From positions 62,001 to 126,000 of the forward strand of contig NZ_JARWAC010000007.1 in the NCBI RefSeq assembly GCF_029846175.1: DNA of 64,000 bases, read 5' to 3'. Under the pieces are notes generated by a model. The model did not search any database. It had not been told where the DNA came from and worked only from the letters and a program-made list of their open reading frames with translations. The stretch is from Sphaerisporangium sp. TRM90804 (GTDB lineage Bacteria > Actinomycetota > Actinomycetes > Streptosporangiales > Streptosporangiaceae). The position numbers and the translations under genes are program-made. Shown here piece after piece: positions 51,812 to 60,591 of this stretch (position 1 is its first letter; the number at the start of each line of letters is the position of its first letter).

Positions 51812-51836
51812 TCGGCCACTCACGTGGAGTGACCGA
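51812..51836. promoter_or_regulatory. Inverted repeat upstream of the catalase gene
   Basis: Arms TCGGCCACTC and GAGTGACCGA, one mismatch, around ACGTG. It lies 61-85 bases before the catalase start. A second hairpin (TTCACCCGG/CCGGGTGAA, 51904-51949) nearer the DUF2795 gene may terminate that gene. Nothing else is seen in the 233-base gap. Confidence 0.5.
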
Positions 51837-51984
51837 CGAAGGGCGCAGGGCCCCAGCGGGAAGATGCCCTGGAACGGGCGGCCAGAACCGGCACGTGGAG
51901 CAGTTCACCCGGCTCGGCCGCCCTGGTCGTCGGACCGGCACCGGGTGAAGCTCACCCGCGCCGACCGGCGACCGCGGTGGACGG

Positions 51985-52278
51985 CTACGCGTGCTGCTCG
52001 CCGCCGCTGAGGCCGAGCTCCGCGGCGACGTCCTCCATGTTGTCGAACGTGCGATCCGGCAGGGACCGGACGACGGCCAGGACACCGTCGGGCGCCCCCT
52101 CCGACCGCGCCCGCTCCAGCAGCGTCGCCCGGTCGGCGGGGAACACGTGGGTGCCGCTGATCCACTTGGCGAGCTCGCTGCGGCTCTCCACCTCGCCCGA
52201 GCTCATGCCCTCCGGCGAACCGGGCTCGTGCGCCTCATCGTGTCCGGCACCGTCGGTGCCGGGTATCCGCTGTTCCAT
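51985..52278 (-). CDS. DUF2795 small protein
   Basis: 97 residues. The C-terminal 55 (LAKWISGTHVFPADRATLLE, APDGVLAVVRSLPDRTFDNMEDV) match the DUF2795 pattern, a short helical domain widespread in actinomycetes and of unknown function. The first 40 residues are polar and disordered. ATG at 52278 has AGGTGG five bases upstream; a GTG three codons earlier is possible. Not in an operon. Confidence 0.75.
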   Translation of the reverse strand: MEQRIPGTDGAGHDEAHEPGSPEGMSSGEVESRSELAKWISGTHVFPADRATLLERARSEGAPDGVLAVVRSLPDRTFDNMEDVAAELGLSGGEQHA

Positions 52279-52354
52279 ATGACCCACCTCTCGTATGGAT
52301 CAACAGCTATCCCGGCTGGGGACCGGCAAACATCCGGCGTGGCGAAGTGGCTGC

Positions 52355-53755
52355 TCAGACCTGGTGGAGGTCGACGTCCAGCAGGTCGGCGAGGGCCTTG
52401 AGGTCGGCGGTGCGGTGGCCGGTGCCGAGGGCCCAGTGGTGGGAGACGCCGGTGGCGCTCCACTCGTCGGTCCACTCGCCGGGGTCGCGGCCGAAGTCCA
52501 CGCGGGAGGTGGTGTTGCCGATCCGCAGGAGCGGGCCCGCCACGGTGCGGCCTTCGGAGGCGAGGAAGGCGAAACGGCCGTCGGGGCGCTGGATGAGGCC
52601 GAACGCGGTGACCGGGCCGTGCCTGACGTCGAACTCCACCGACACGCCGTAGCCGCGCTTGCCGTGGTAGACGCCGAGGCCGCGCAGCAACGGCTTCCCG
52701 GCGCTGATGGCCAGGTGGGCGGGGCCGTCGTGGCCCATCTCGACGTGGCCGCGCTCGAAGTCCAGCGCCTGCAGCTCGGTGAAGGAGCCGCCGGCGCCGA
52801 GTCGGTCCATGATGAGCATGGCCAGGCTGGTGCGCAGCTCGTACTCGCCGGTCGCGGGCACGCCGCGGGCGGTGAGCAGCGAGGCGCCCAGGATCATGCC
52901 CGCGCCGAGCCGTTCGTGCACCTCGCCGTCGAGCCCCCGGTGGTAGTAGGCGAGGCTGTCCAGCTCGAAGTCGGCGACCAGCCGGTCGAGCCCGACGGCC
53001 ACCCGGGCGGCCCAGTCGAGGTCGGCCCCCTTGACGGTGTCGGCGAGCTCGAAGACCTCCTCGGCCTCGGCGCGCTTGGCTGCGGCCTCGGCGTCGGTGA
53101 CCTTCTCCACCCGCACGCGCAGGTCGTCGAACTCCAGCACCTCGACGTGCCCGCCGAAGTTGGACGACACCAGCGTGAGGTCGGTGGACACGTCGAGCAT
53201 GCCGGGGTACAGGTGCCCCATCAGGCCGTGCCGGCCGTGGCGCAGCGTCGCGCGCACGCCCGCGGCGCGCACCCAGCGCCCGATGCGCGCCCACGCCCGC
53301 TCGTCCTCCAGGTACCCCGAGACCGAGCGGAACGGGACGCCGCAGCGCTGGAAGGTGTTGGCCATCTCCGGCAGCGGGCAGGCGCCGCAGTACGCCAGCC
53401 ACTGGCCGGTGTCGAAGGTGGCGTGGTCCATCGACGGCGTCGGCTGCAGGTTGACCAGCAGCACCGGCGCGCCGCTGCGCTGGGCGATCGGCAGCAGCAT
53501 GGTGGCGGTCATGTACGTGGTGAGGAAGCCGACGATGAGGTCGCAGCCGGCGACACGCAGTTTCTCGGCGGCGGCGGCCCCCTCCTGGGCGTCGGAGACG
53601 AACCCGACGTCGACGATCTCGGCGTCGAAGCCGCGCATGCGCTCGGCGACGCGGCGAGCGGACTCCTGGAGCTGCGGGAGCAGGCCGGGGAACTGGGGCC
53701 AGTAGGCCCCCAGCCCGCCCGCGACGAGCCCGACGCGTACCTTCTTGCCTGCCAT
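52355..53755 (-). CDS. L-fucose/L-arabinose isomerase-family protein
   Basis: 466 residues of the arabinose/fucose isomerase superfamily: VGLVAGGLGAYWPQFPGLLP at the start, GFLTTYMTATMLLPIAQRSG, LVNLQPTPSMDHATF and a C-terminal acidic/His pattern (GNTTSRVDF, SHHWALGTGH). The protein is at the 3' end of the rhamnose operon although a dedicated L-rhamnose isomerase gene is already present, so it probably handles another sugar (for example L-arabinose or L-fucose) or a related intermediate. The assignment of substrate is open. ATG start; 39 bases separate it from the aldolase/dehydrogenase gene. Confidence 0.75.
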   Translation of the reverse strand: MAGKKVRVGLVAGGLGAYWPQFPGLLPQLQESARRVAERMRGFDAEIVDVGFVSDAQEGAAAAEKLRVAGCDLIVGFLTTYMTATMLLPIAQRSGAPVLLVNLQPTPSMDHATFDTGQWLAYCGACPLPEMANTFQRCGVPFRSVSGYLEDERAWARIGRWVRAAGVRATLRHGRHGLMGHLYPGMLDVSTDLTLVSSNFGGHVEVLEFDDLRVRVEKVTDAEAAAKRAEAEEVFELADTVKGADLDWAARVAVGLDRLVADFELDSLAYYHRGLDGEVHERLGAGMILGASLLTARGVPATGEYELRTSLAMLIMDRLGAGGSFTELQALDFERGHVEMGHDGPAHLAISAGKPLLRGLGVYHGKRGYGVSVEFDVRHGPVTAFGLIQRPDGRFAFLASEGRTVAGPLLRIGNTTSRVDFGRDPGEWTDEWSATGVSHHWALGTGHRTADLKALADLLDVDLHQV

Positions 53756-53794
53756 GCTGGTTGTGCCTTTCCGTGCTGGTCGCGCCTTTCGGTC

Positions 53795-55825
53795 TCAGCG
53801 CAGGAACGCGGCCGCGACCCCGGCGTCCACCGGGATGTGCAGGCCGGTGGTGTGGGAGAGCTGGGTCAGGTGGAAGACGGCCGCCGCGACGTGCTCGGGC
53901 AGCACCTCCCGCTTGAGCAGCGTCCGCCGGGCGTAGAACTCGCCCAGCTCGGACTCCTCAACCCCGTACACGGCGGCCCGGTTGGCGCCCCAGCCGGAGG
54001 CGAAGATGCCCGAGCCGCGCACCACCCCGTCGGGGTTGACGCCGTTGACGCGGATGCCGTGCCCGCCCAGCTCGGCCGCCAGCAGCCGCACCTGGTGGGC
54101 CTGGTCGGCCTTGGCCGCCCCGTAGGCCAGGTTGTTCGGCCCCGCGAACACCGCGTTCTTGGAGGAGATGTAGACGATCTCGCCGCCCAGGCCCTGGTCG
54201 ACCATCACCCGGGCGCTCTCGCGGGAGACGAGGAAGGAGCCCCTGGCCATCACGTCGTGCTGCAGGTCCCAGTCGGCGACCGTGGTCTCCAGCAGCGAGC
54301 GCGACAGCGACAGGCCCGCGTTGTTGACGACCAGGTCGACCCCGCCGAAGGCGAGCACCGCCTGGCGCACGGCCTCGGCGACCTGCTCCTCGCTCGTGAC
54401 GTCCGCCTCCACGGCCACCGCCGCGTCGCCGGGCAGCAGCGCCCTGGCGCCGATCTCGGCGGCGACCTTCTCGGCCGCGCCGAGGTCGCGGTCGGCGACG
54501 ACGACGCAGGCGCCCTCGGCGGCGAGCCGGCGCGCGGTCGCCGCGCCGATGCCCGAACCGCCCCCGGTGACCAGCGCGACGCGGGTGGCGAGCGGCTTGG
54601 GAGCTGGCATCCGGCGCAGCTTCGCCTCCTCCAGCTCCCAGTACTCGATGCGGAACTTCTCCGACTCCTCGATCGGCCGGTACCGGGAGACCGACTCGGC
54701 GCCGCGCATCACGTTGATCGCGTTGACGTAGAACTCGCCGGCCACCCGGGCGGTCTGCTTGTCCTTGCCGAAGGAGAACATGCCCACGCCCGGCACCAGC
54801 ACGATCGCCGGGTCGGCGCCGCGCATCGCGGGCGAGCCCGGCACCACGTGCCGCTCGTAGTAGGCGCGGTAGTCGTCGCGGTAGGCGGCGTGCAGCTCGC
54901 GCAGCCGGGCGACCGCCTCCTCCAGGGGAGAGTCCGGCGGCAGGTCGAGCACCATCGGGGCGACCTTGGTGCGCAGGAAGTGGTCGGGGCAGGAGGTGCC
55001 CAGCGCGGCCAGCTCGGGGTGCCGGGCGCGGGACAGGAAGTCGAGCACCTCGGGCGTGTCGGTGTAGTGGCCGACCTGCCGGGCGTCGGTGCTCGCCAGG
55101 CCGCGCAGCACCGGGAACAGCGCGGCGGCGCGGGCGTGCCGCGCGGCCTCCTCCAGCGGGGCGTGCACGACCGGGCCGAACGGGTCGGGGCGGCCGTGCT
55201 CGGCCAGGTACCGCTCCGCGGTGCGGATGATCTCCAGGGAGCGGGCCTGGCACTCCCCGGAGGTCGCGCCCCACGCGGTGATGCCGTGGCCGCCGAGGAT
55301 CACGCCGATCGCCTGCGGGTTGGCCTCCTTGATGGCGGCGATGTCGAGGCCGAGCTGGAAGCCGGGGCGCCGCCAGGGCACCCACAGCACGCGGTCGCCG
55401 AAGACGCGACGCGTCAGCTCGGGCCCGTCCTCGGCGGCGGCGACGGCGATGCCGGCGTCGGGGTGCAGGTGGTCCACGTGCGCGGCGTCGACCAGGCCGT
55501 GCATGGCGGTGTCGATCGACGGCGCCGCGCCGCCGCGCCCGTGCAGGCAGTAGTCGAACGCGGCGACCATCTCGTCCTCGCGCTCGACGCCCGGGTACAC
55601 CTCGCGCAGGGCGAGCAGCCGGTCGAGGCGCAGGACGGCCAGGCCGTTCCCGGTCAGCGTGCCGAGGTCGCCGCCGGAGCCCTTGACCCACATCAGCTCG
55701 ACGTCGGCGCCGGTGACCGGGTCGTGGCCCGGGCCCTTGGCCGAGGCGTTGCCCCCGGCGTAGTTGGTGTTGCGCGGGTCCGCGCCCAGCGTGTGACAGC
55801 GGCCGAGCAGCTCGTCGACGTCCAT
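53795..55825 (-). CDS. rhaD: Bifunctional rhamnulose-1-phosphate aldolase / lactaldehyde dehydrogenase
   Basis: 676 residues, two fused enzymes. Residues about 1-400 are a class II aldolase domain with the zinc-ligand pattern (TAMHGLVDAAHVDHLHPD, GGHGITAWG) that splits L-rhamnulose 1-phosphate into dihydroxyacetone phosphate and L-lactaldehyde. Residues about 420-676 are a short-chain dehydrogenase: nucleotide motif TGGGSGIG, VNNAGL, active-site serine in YISSKNAVF and Y.xxK in YGAAKAD. It presumably oxidises the lactaldehyde. ATG overlaps the isomerase stop by one base (TGATG). Confidence 0.93.
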   Translation of the reverse strand: MDVDELLGRCHTLGADPRNTNYAGGNASAKGPGHDPVTGADVELMWVKGSGGDLGTLTGNGLAVLRLDRLLALREVYPGVEREDEMVAAFDYCLHGRGGAAPSIDTAMHGLVDAAHVDHLHPDAGIAVAAAEDGPELTRRVFGDRVLWVPWRRPGFQLGLDIAAIKEANPQAIGVILGGHGITAWGATSGECQARSLEIIRTAERYLAEHGRPDPFGPVVHAPLEEAARHARAAALFPVLRGLASTDARQVGHYTDTPEVLDFLSRARHPELAALGTSCPDHFLRTKVAPMVLDLPPDSPLEEAVARLRELHAAYRDDYRAYYERHVVPGSPAMRGADPAIVLVPGVGMFSFGKDKQTARVAGEFYVNAINVMRGAESVSRYRPIEESEKFRIEYWELEEAKLRRMPAPKPLATRVALVTGGGSGIGAATARRLAAEGACVVVADRDLGAAEKVAAEIGARALLPGDAAVAVEADVTSEEQVAEAVRQAVLAFGGVDLVVNNAGLSLSRSLLETTVADWDLQHDVMARGSFLVSRESARVMVDQGLGGEIVYISSKNAVFAGPNNLAYGAAKADQAHQVRLLAAELGGHGIRVNGVNPDGVVRGSGIFASGWGANRAAVYGVEESELGEFYARRTLLKREVLPEHVAAAVFHLTQLSHTTGLHIPVDAGVAAAFLR

Positions 55826-56982
55826 CAGGCCCCCCAGCCCGCCTGCGTGCCGCCCACCCGGGCAGCGACGATCTTCTCCTGGTATCCCGAGGCCTGGTAG
55901 GCGGCGATCGGGTCGCCGTCCAGGCCGCGGCCGCTTCGCCACTCGGCGAGCAGCGGGCGCACGTCGGTGTCGTACGCGTCCATCAGCACGGCGTTGGCGC
56001 CGAGCACGTCCCCGGCCTCCTGGGCGGCCCGCAGCGCCGCCGCGTCCACCAGCAGGGCCTTGGCGGTCGCCTCCTGGGCGTTCATCACCGAGCGGATCTG
56101 TCCCTGGATCTTCGGCTCGATGTTGTGGCACTGGTCGAGCATGAACGCCACGCCCGTGGACGGCTCAAGGCCGCCGCCGCGCACCACCTCGTGCATGATG
56201 CGGAAGAGCTGGAACGGGTCGGCCGCGCCGACCATGAGGTCGTCGTCGGCGTAGAAGCGGGAGTTGAAGTCGAAGCCGCCGAGCCGGCCCTCGCGCAGCA
56301 GCAGGGCGACGATGAACTCGATGTTGGTGCCCGGGGCGTGGTGCCCGGTGTCCACCACGACCCGCGCCTTGGGGCCGAGCTTGAGGCAGTGCGCGTAGGC
56401 GGTGCCCCAGTCGGGCACGTCGGTCATGTAGAAGGCGGGCTCGAACAGCTTGTACTCCAGCAGCATCCGCTGGTCGCCGCCGAGCCGCGCGTACACCTCG
56501 CTCAGCGCCTCGGCCAGGCGGTCCTGCCGGGCGCGGACGTCGTCCTGGCCGGGGTAGTTGGTGCCGTCGGAGAACCACAGCTTCAGGTCGCGCGAGCCGG
56601 TGGCGTCCATGATGTCGACGCATTCGAGCAGGTGGGCGAGGGCCTTGCGGCGCACCCGAGGGTCGGGGTTGGTGACCGACCCGAGCATGTAGTCGTCGTC
56701 CTGGAACACGTTGGAGTTGATGGTGCCGATCGCCACGCCCAGGTCGCGGGCGTGCGCGGCGAGCGCGGCGTAGTCGTCCACCCTGTCCCAGGGGATGTGC
56801 AACGCCACCGTGGGCGCGGCCCCGGTGAAGGCGTGCACCTGGGCGGCGTCGGCGAGCTTCTCCCTGGGGTCGCGCGGCACGCCCTTCTGCGCGAACACCT
56901 TGAACCGGGTGCCGGAGTTGCCGTAGGCCCACGAGGGCGTCTCGATCGCCAGGCTCGCCAGCCCGGCGTGCAGGTCACTCAT
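55825..56982 (-). CDS. rhaI: L-rhamnose isomerase
   Basis: 385 residues, TIM-barrel sugar isomerase of the Pseudomonas stutzeri RhaI type. It converts L-rhamnose to L-rhamnulose. Readable family features: ALHIPWDRVDDY, GTINSNVFQDDDYMLGS, LKLWFSDGTNYPGQDD, VDTGHHAPGTNIEF and GGFDFNSRFYADDDLMVG, which include the metal-binding acidic and histidine residues. No signal peptide. It is coupled to rhaD and follows the mutarotase gene by 59 bases. Confidence 0.92.
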   Translation of the reverse strand: MSDLHAGLASLAIETPSWAYGNSGTRFKVFAQKGVPRDPREKLADAAQVHAFTGAAPTVALHIPWDRVDDYAALAAHARDLGVAIGTINSNVFQDDDYMLGSVTNPDPRVRRKALAHLLECVDIMDATGSRDLKLWFSDGTNYPGQDDVRARQDRLAEALSEVYARLGGDQRMLLEYKLFEPAFYMTDVPDWGTAYAHCLKLGPKARVVVDTGHHAPGTNIEFIVALLLREGRLGGFDFNSRFYADDDLMVGAADPFQLFRIMHEVVRGGGLEPSTGVAFMLDQCHNIEPKIQGQIRSVMNAQEATAKALLVDAAALRAAQEAGDVLGANAVLMDAYDTDVRPLLAEWRSGRGLDGDPIAAYQASGYQEKIVAARVGGTQAGWGA

Positions 56983-57041
56983 GTGTCGTATCCCCCCGGG
57001 ATCAACAGGTTCGGTTCCGTCCAGTGCGGGTCGCCCGCCGG

Positions 57042-57362
57042 TCAGGGCAGGTGGAACACCTCGGTCAGCGGCGTCATGCCGGAGTCGGGGGCGCCGCCGT
57101 CCAGGCCTTCGAACATGGGCGCCATCTCCGCCTGCCAGCGGGCGTTGACCTCGGTCGCGGCCATCGCGCGCTGGGCCGCCTCGAAGTCGTCGGTCTCCAG
57201 GTAGCCGACCAGGAGGCCGTCCTCGCGCAGGAATAGCGAGTAGTTGCGCCAGCCGGTGTCGCGCAGCGCGTCCAGCATCTCGGGCCACACGGCGGCGTGC
57301 CGCTCGCGGTACTCCGCCAACCGGTCCTGGCGTACTTTCAGCAGGAAGCAGACGCGCGGCAT
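57042..57362 (-). CDS. rhaM: L-rhamnose mutarotase
   Basis: 106 residues, a complete RhaM/YiiL ferredoxin-like fold: RVCFLLKVRQDRLAEYRERH, AVWPEMLDALRDTGWRNYSL and GYLETDDFEAAQRAMA. It interconverts alpha and beta anomers of L-rhamnose, supplying the form used by the isomerase. ATG preceded by GGAGGG. Confidence 0.95.
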   Translation of the reverse strand: MPRVCFLLKVRQDRLAEYRERHAAVWPEMLDALRDTGWRNYSLFLREDGLLVGYLETDDFEAAQRAMAATEVNARWQAEMAPMFEGLDGGAPDSGMTPLTEVFHLP

Positions 57363-57420
57363 GCGGCCCTCCGGGATGAGGGGTACGGCGCGGTCCGCGC
57401 GCCGTACCCGGGGCTGTCGG

Positions 57421-58509
57421 TCAGAAGTCGAACTCGTCGATGTTGTCCTTGTCGAAGGTGAACGGCGGGCCGAGGATGATCTCGCCGTCCTTGCCGATGG
57501 TGCGCTCGCCGAGCTTGCCCGCCTTCAGCGTCTCGCCCTCGGCGCCGGTGATCTGGCCGGAGACCAGGGCCGCTGCGGCGTAGGAGGCCAGGTAGCCGAG
57601 GTCCTTGGGGTTCCACAGGGCGAACTTCTCGACGGTGCCGTCCTTGACGAACTGCCGCATCTGGTTGGGGGTGCCGAGGCCGGTCAGCGCGACCTCGCCC
57701 TTGTAGTCGGTGCCGGAGATGTAGCGGGCGGCGGCCGAGATGCCCACCGTGGTCGGCGAGATGATGCCTTTCAGGCCGGGGTACGCCTGCAGCAGGCCCT
57801 GGGTCTCCTGGAAGGACTTCTGGTCGTCGTCGTCGCCGTAGGCGACCTTGACCAGCTTGAGGTCCTTGTACTCGGGCTTGGTGAGCTCGTCCTTCATGAA
57901 CTCGATCCAGGTGTTCTGGTTGGTCGCGTTCGCGGTCGCCGACAGGATCGCGATCTCGCCCTTGCCGCCGACCAGCTCCGACATGAGCTTGACCTGGCTG
58001 CGGCCGACCTCTTCGGAGCTGGCCTGGTTGATGAACAGGTCGCGGCAGTCCTTGGCGGCGTCGGAGTCGTAGGAGACGACCTTGATGCCCTTGGCCATGG
58101 CCTGCTTCAGCGGCCCGCACACCGCGTTGGCGTCGTTGGCGGCGATGAGGATGGCGTCCTGGCCCTGCTGCGTCAGCGTGTTGATGTAGGACACCTGCGA
58201 GGACGCCGAGGCGTCCGACGGGCCGACCTCCTTGGCCTCGCCCTTGTACTCGGCCGCGGCCTCGATGCCGGCCTTGTCGACGATCGTCTCGTAGGGGTTG
58301 TTGATCGCCTTGGGCAGGAAGGCGATCTTGAGGCCCTCCTTGATCGGGGCGTTCGGGTCGGCGGCGGCCGGCGCGGCCGAGGAGACGGCGGCGGAGGGCG
58401 CGGCGGAGGCCGAATCCTTGGTGGTGCCACCGCCGCAGGCGGCCAGGCCCAGGCACAGCAGGCCGGCCAGGGCCGCCGCGGGGGCGAGCCGTCGCGAAGA
58501 AGTCATCAT
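57421..58509 (-). CDS. rhaS: Rhamnose ABC importer, substrate-binding lipoprotein
   Basis: 362 residues. Lipoprotein signal peptide with lipobox LAAC, an Ala/Ser-rich linker, then a periplasmic-binding-protein type 1 fold of the RbsB/XylF class (KIAFLPKAINNPYETIV, ANDANAVCGPLKQAMAKG, ASSEEVGRSQVKLMSEL). Two adjacent ATGs (58509, 58506). It lies 14 bases behind the second permease gene and belongs to the carbohydrate uptake class 2 importers. Rhamnose specificity is inferred from the operon. Confidence 0.92.
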   Translation of the reverse strand: MMTSSRRLAPAAALAGLLCLGLAACGGGTTKDSASAAPSAAVSSAAPAAADPNAPIKEGLKIAFLPKAINNPYETIVDKAGIEAAAEYKGEAKEVGPSDASASSQVSYINTLTQQGQDAILIAANDANAVCGPLKQAMAKGIKVVSYDSDAAKDCRDLFINQASSEEVGRSQVKLMSELVGGKGEIAILSATANATNQNTWIEFMKDELTKPEYKDLKLVKVAYGDDDDQKSFQETQGLLQAYPGLKGIISPTTVGISAAARYISGTDYKGEVALTGLGTPNQMRQFVKDGTVEKFALWNPKDLGYLASYAAAALVSGQITGAEGETLKAGKLGERTIGKDGEIILGPPFTFDKDNIDEFDF

Positions 58510-58523
58510 GGATAACGCCGCTT

Positions 58524-59570
58524 TCAGGAGGTGGGGACGGTGAGAGGTGGGCGTCCGCGTCGCCGGAAGGCCGACACCAGGCGCGGGGTGAGCACGGAGA
58601 CGATCAGAAGCAGGCCGGTGACGATCGACTGGATCTCGGTGGACACGTCGTTGAGCATCAGCAGGTTGCGCAGCAGGCCGATGAGCAGCACCCCGGCGAT
58701 CACCCCGCCGAGCGTGCCCTTGCCGCCGTCGAAGTCGACCCCGCCGAGCAGCACCGCGGCGATGACCGCGAGCTCCAGCCCCACGCCGTTGTCGGCGCGG
58801 GCGCTGCCGTAACGCAGGGTGTAGACGACGCCGGCGAACGCGGCGACCGTCCCCGACAGCACGAACAGGATGAGCTTGACGCGCTTGACCCGGACGCCGG
58901 CGAAGTAGGCGGCCTCCTCCTGCGCGCCCATCGCGAACAGCGACCGGCCGAACCCGGTGGCGTGCAGCAGCACCGCGGTCGCGGCGGCGAGCAGGACGAA
59001 CAGCATGACCGGGTACGGGATGGGCGTGCCGGGCACGTGCCCGACGGCCAGGTCGGTGAACTGCTGGGGGTACTCGGCGACCGCGCGGTCGCCCAGCACC
59101 ACGTAGGCCAGGCCCCGGTACAGGGCCAGCGTGCCGATGGTGACGGCGAGGGAGGGCAGGCCGAGCCGGGTCACCAGCAGGCCGTTGACCAGCCCGCAGA
59201 CGGCGCCGACGACGACCACCAGCGGGATGATCGTCTCGATGGCCCAGCCTGCGTCCCACAGCGCGCCGACCAGCGCGCTCGACAGGCCCAGCACCGAGGC
59301 CACCGACAGGTCGACCTCGGCCGCGACGACCAGCATGGTCATCGCCAGCGCGATGAGCGCGATCTCGCCGAGGTCGCCCAGCGCGAACGACAGGTTTCCG
59401 ACGGTGGCGAAGCCCGGCGACAGTCCGGCGCCGCCCAGGAACACGACGACCAGCAGCACGCCGACCAGCACGTCCCAGCGCAGGAACCGGCCCAGCGGGT
59501 TGCCGGCCACGCCCGCGCCGCCCGGGACGGCGCGGGTCGCGGCCGGCCCCGCGGTGGTGTCAGGAGCCAT
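58524..59570 (-). CDS. rhaQ: Rhamnose ABC importer permease 2
   Basis: 348 residues, RbsC/BPD type 2 permease with about eight to ten helices. Signatures [40 protein letters not shown] and GGVDFDGGKGTLGGVIAG. Its ATG falls inside the end of the first permease gene (11-base overlap). Confidence 0.92.
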   Translation of the reverse strand: MAPDTTAGPAATRAVPGGAGVAGNPLGRFLRWDVLVGVLLVVVFLGGAGLSPGFATVGNLSFALGDLGEIALIALAMTMLVVAAEVDLSVASVLGLSSALVGALWDAGWAIETIIPLVVVVGAVCGLVNGLLVTRLGLPSLAVTIGTLALYRGLAYVVLGDRAVAEYPQQFTDLAVGHVPGTPIPYPVMLFVLLAAATAVLLHATGFGRSLFAMGAQEEAAYFAGVRVKRVKLILFVLSGTVAAFAGVVYTLRYGSARADNGVGLELAVIAAVLLGGVDFDGGKGTLGGVIAGVLLIGLLRNLLMLNDVSTEIQSIVTGLLLIVSVLTPRLVSAFRRRGRPPLTVPTS

Positions 59571-60591
59571 GACGGGCGTTCCTCTTCCTCAGGGCCCGGG
59601 CCACGCGCGCCGCGAGCAGCCGGTCGACGCTGATCGCCAGCAGCAGGAGAGCCCCGGTGACGGCCTGCTGCCAGAACGGGTTGACCTTGAGCGCCACCAG
59701 GGCGCTGGTGATCGTGGTGAGCAGCAGCGCGCCCAGCGCCGCGCCCCACACGGTGCCGACGCCGCCGGTGATCGCCACCCCGCCGACCACCACCGCGCTG
59801 ACCACCTGCAGCTCCCAGCCGTTGGCCGCGTCGGCGACCACGGTGCCGAACCGGGCCAGCCACAGCACGCCGGCGAGGCCGGCGAGCGCGCCGCTGAACA
59901 GGTAGGCGGAGAAGACGCGGCGGCGCACCGGGATGCCGGCCAGCCGGGCGGCCTCCGGGCTGGAGCCGATCGCGTAGAACTCGCGGCCCGACCGGTAGGA
60001 GCGCAGGTAGTAGCCGACCAGGCCCATCGCCACGACGGCGATGATCGGCAGGTACGGGACGCCCAGGATGGTGCCGTTGCCCATCGCCAGCATGGCGGGC
60101 GGCAGGTCGACGGCGTTGATCTGACGGCCGTGCGCGATGTAGTGGCCGAGGCCCTGGATCACGTACAGCGTGCCCAGCGTGACCACCAGGGCCGGCACCC
60201 GGCAGAAGCTCACCAGCAGCCCGTTGACCAGGCCGCACAGGGCCCCGATGCCCACCCCCGCCAGCACCGCGAAGGTGACGCCGCGGCCGTGGTCGGCCGC
60301 GAGCAGGTCGCCGACCGTGAAGGCCACCAGGCCGACCACCGAGCCGACCGACAGGTCGATGTTGCGGGTGATCACCACCACGGCCTGGCCCACGGCGAGC
60401 AGCACGAGGATCGAGGCGTTCAGCGAGATGTCGGTGAGCCCCTGGGCGGACAGGAAGTTGCCGTTCACCCCGGCCGTCACCGCCACCAGCACCACCAGGG
60501 CGGCGACGATGCTCAGCTCGCGGGCCCGGAAGACGACGTCCACCAGGTTGCGGGCGCTGCGCGCCTCGGGCGGGGCCGTGACCGCGGTCAT
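59560..60591 (-). CDS. rhaP: Rhamnose ABC importer permease 1
   Basis: 343 residues, same class and similar motifs ([59 protein letters not shown]). ATG at 60591 overlaps the ATPase stop codon by four bases (ATGA). With rhaQ it forms the transmembrane heterodimer. Confidence 0.92.
   Translation of the reverse strand: MTAVTAPPEARSARNLVDVVFRARELSIVAALVVLVAVTAGVNGNFLSAQGLTDISLNASILVLLAVGQAVVVITRNIDLSVGSVVGLVAFTVGDLLAADHGRGVTFAVLAGVGIGALCGLVNGLLVSFCRVPALVVTLGTLYVIQGLGHYIAHGRQINAVDLPPAMLAMGNGTILGVPYLPIIAVVAMGLVGYYLRSYRSGREFYAIGSSPEAARLAGIPVRRRVFSAYLFSGALAGLAGVLWLARFGTVVADAANGWELQVVSAVVVGGVAITGGVGTVWGAALGALLLTTITSALVALKVNPFWQQAVTGALLLLAISVDRLLAARVARALRKRNARHGS

Noticed and set aside
52295-55900. 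A 1201-codon open frame on the plus strand
   Set aside because: It is the mirror of the rhaD and isomerase-like genes, with histidine/valine/arginine-rich composition and no recognisable domain.
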